Part shown: in pieces, positions 32,391 through 32,577 of the stretch
How positions within the stretch are numbered: the stretch's first letter is position 1
Layout: each line of letters opens with the position of its first letter
NCBI GenBank assembly: GCA_017625565.1
Contig: JAGAKN010000023.1
Span: 1-32,577, forward strand
Direction: 5' to 3'
DNA: 32,577 nucleotides
From: Clostridia bacterium
GTDB taxonomy: Bacteria; Bacillota; Clostridia; Christensenellales; Borkfalkiaceae
The notes under the pieces: model-generated
What the model saw: only the letters and a program-made list of their open reading frames with translations
Told to the model about the DNA's origin: nothing
The model's database searches: none
Translations under genes and position numbers: made by a program

Positions 32391-32577
32391 AATCTTTTAT
32401 TTCGAGTAGTCGAATGACCTCTTGTTCAAATTCATCAAAGTTGACAATCCAATGTCCGCCGTTTTGAATTTTGAAAACATTTTCTGAATTGAAGGCGTCT
32501 TTTAATAGCTGTCTATCTCTTTTAAGTTTTGGATAGATAGCTATTATTTCGTTAAACGCCTTTATTTGCCCTCGTAA
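32389..32577 (-). CDS. Truncated hypothetical ORF at the right edge
   Basis: The C-terminal 62 residues of a protein whose start lies beyond the window. It reads as a basic helix (KLKRDRQLLKDAFNSENVF) followed by a strand-turn GGHWIVNFDEF and an acidic end (EVIRLLEIKD). It resembles small DNA-binding or excisionase-like proteins of mobile elements only in general character; I do not recognise it. Its stop sits inside hairpin B. Confidence 0.5.
   Translation of the reverse strand, partial: LRGQIKAFNEIIAIYPKLKRDRQLLKDAFNSENVFKIQNGGHWIVNFDEFEQEVIRLLEIKD

Overview
The window reads as chromosomal DNA of a low-to-mid GC Gram-positive (Bacillota, Clostridia-like), probably an uncultured gut-type anaerobe. 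Signs of this are a T-box leader ahead of cysE-cysS, a SpoVT-type regulator, dimeric GlyRS, formate-tetrahydrofolate ligase, rubrerythrin plus PerR, strong AGGAGG-type ribosome binding sites, and textbook TTGACA-17-TATAAT promoters. No taxonomic marker allows a firmer name.

Layout. 1-885: 3' end of a BspA-like leucine-rich-repeat protein. 947-1885 (-): class II fructose-bisphosphate aldolase. 2131-3161: promoter, leader, rplM and rpsI (L13, S9). 3225-3446 (-): a small Pro-rich ORF sharing the rpsI terminator. 3639-5888: a large lipoprotein that also has a C-terminal membrane helix. 6056-6523: a zinc-ribbon protein with an extremely acidic tail. 6578-7523 (-): rubrerythrin followed by two very small proteins. 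7688-8194: trmL. 8308-9066 (-): DeoR-type regulator. 9313-9939: an HTH-like protein of unknown function. 9952-13415: T-box, cysE, cysS and an AEC-family permease. 13435-15728: a short-form alaS and a hypothetical gene. 15854-16939 (-): mnmA.

17105-21243 is a small integrated element at a tRNA-Arg(CCG) locus. A degenerate tRNA copy precedes an intact tRNA. The last 13 bases of that tRNA (AGCGGGTACACCA) recur at 21195-21207, next to a terminator hairpin that probably belonged to the original tRNA. Between the two copies lie a large serine recombinase broken by a one-base frameshift and an AT-rich cargo of three genes: MqsR-like toxin, MqsA-like antitoxin with a 44-residue C-terminal extension, and a SecB-like chaperone. 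This is a complete toxin-antitoxin-chaperone (TAC) module with its own promoter, a 14-bp palindromic operator candidate and a terminator. It is the most interesting system in the window.

21530-30996 returns to ordinary chromosome: mntP, a four-helix membrane protein, a double-HTH regulator divergent from a small ORF across a palindrome, glyS (-), the fhs-glnS-CvpA-like operon, spoVT (-) and perR. 31098-32577 carries tRNA-Gly(CCC) and, past it, what looks like the start of a second accessory region on the minus strand. That region has a sigma-70-region-4-like protein and a truncated ORF, each followed by a near-identical hairpin with compensatory base changes.

Translation and its amino-acid supply dominate the core genes (L13, S9, TrmL, MnmA, CysRS, AlaRS, GlyRS, GlnRS, two tRNAs, CysE). 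PerR, rubrerythrin and MntP point to peroxide and metal homeostasis in an anaerobe, but they sit in separate transcription units. All identifications are from reading motifs and recalled family features; no database search was run.
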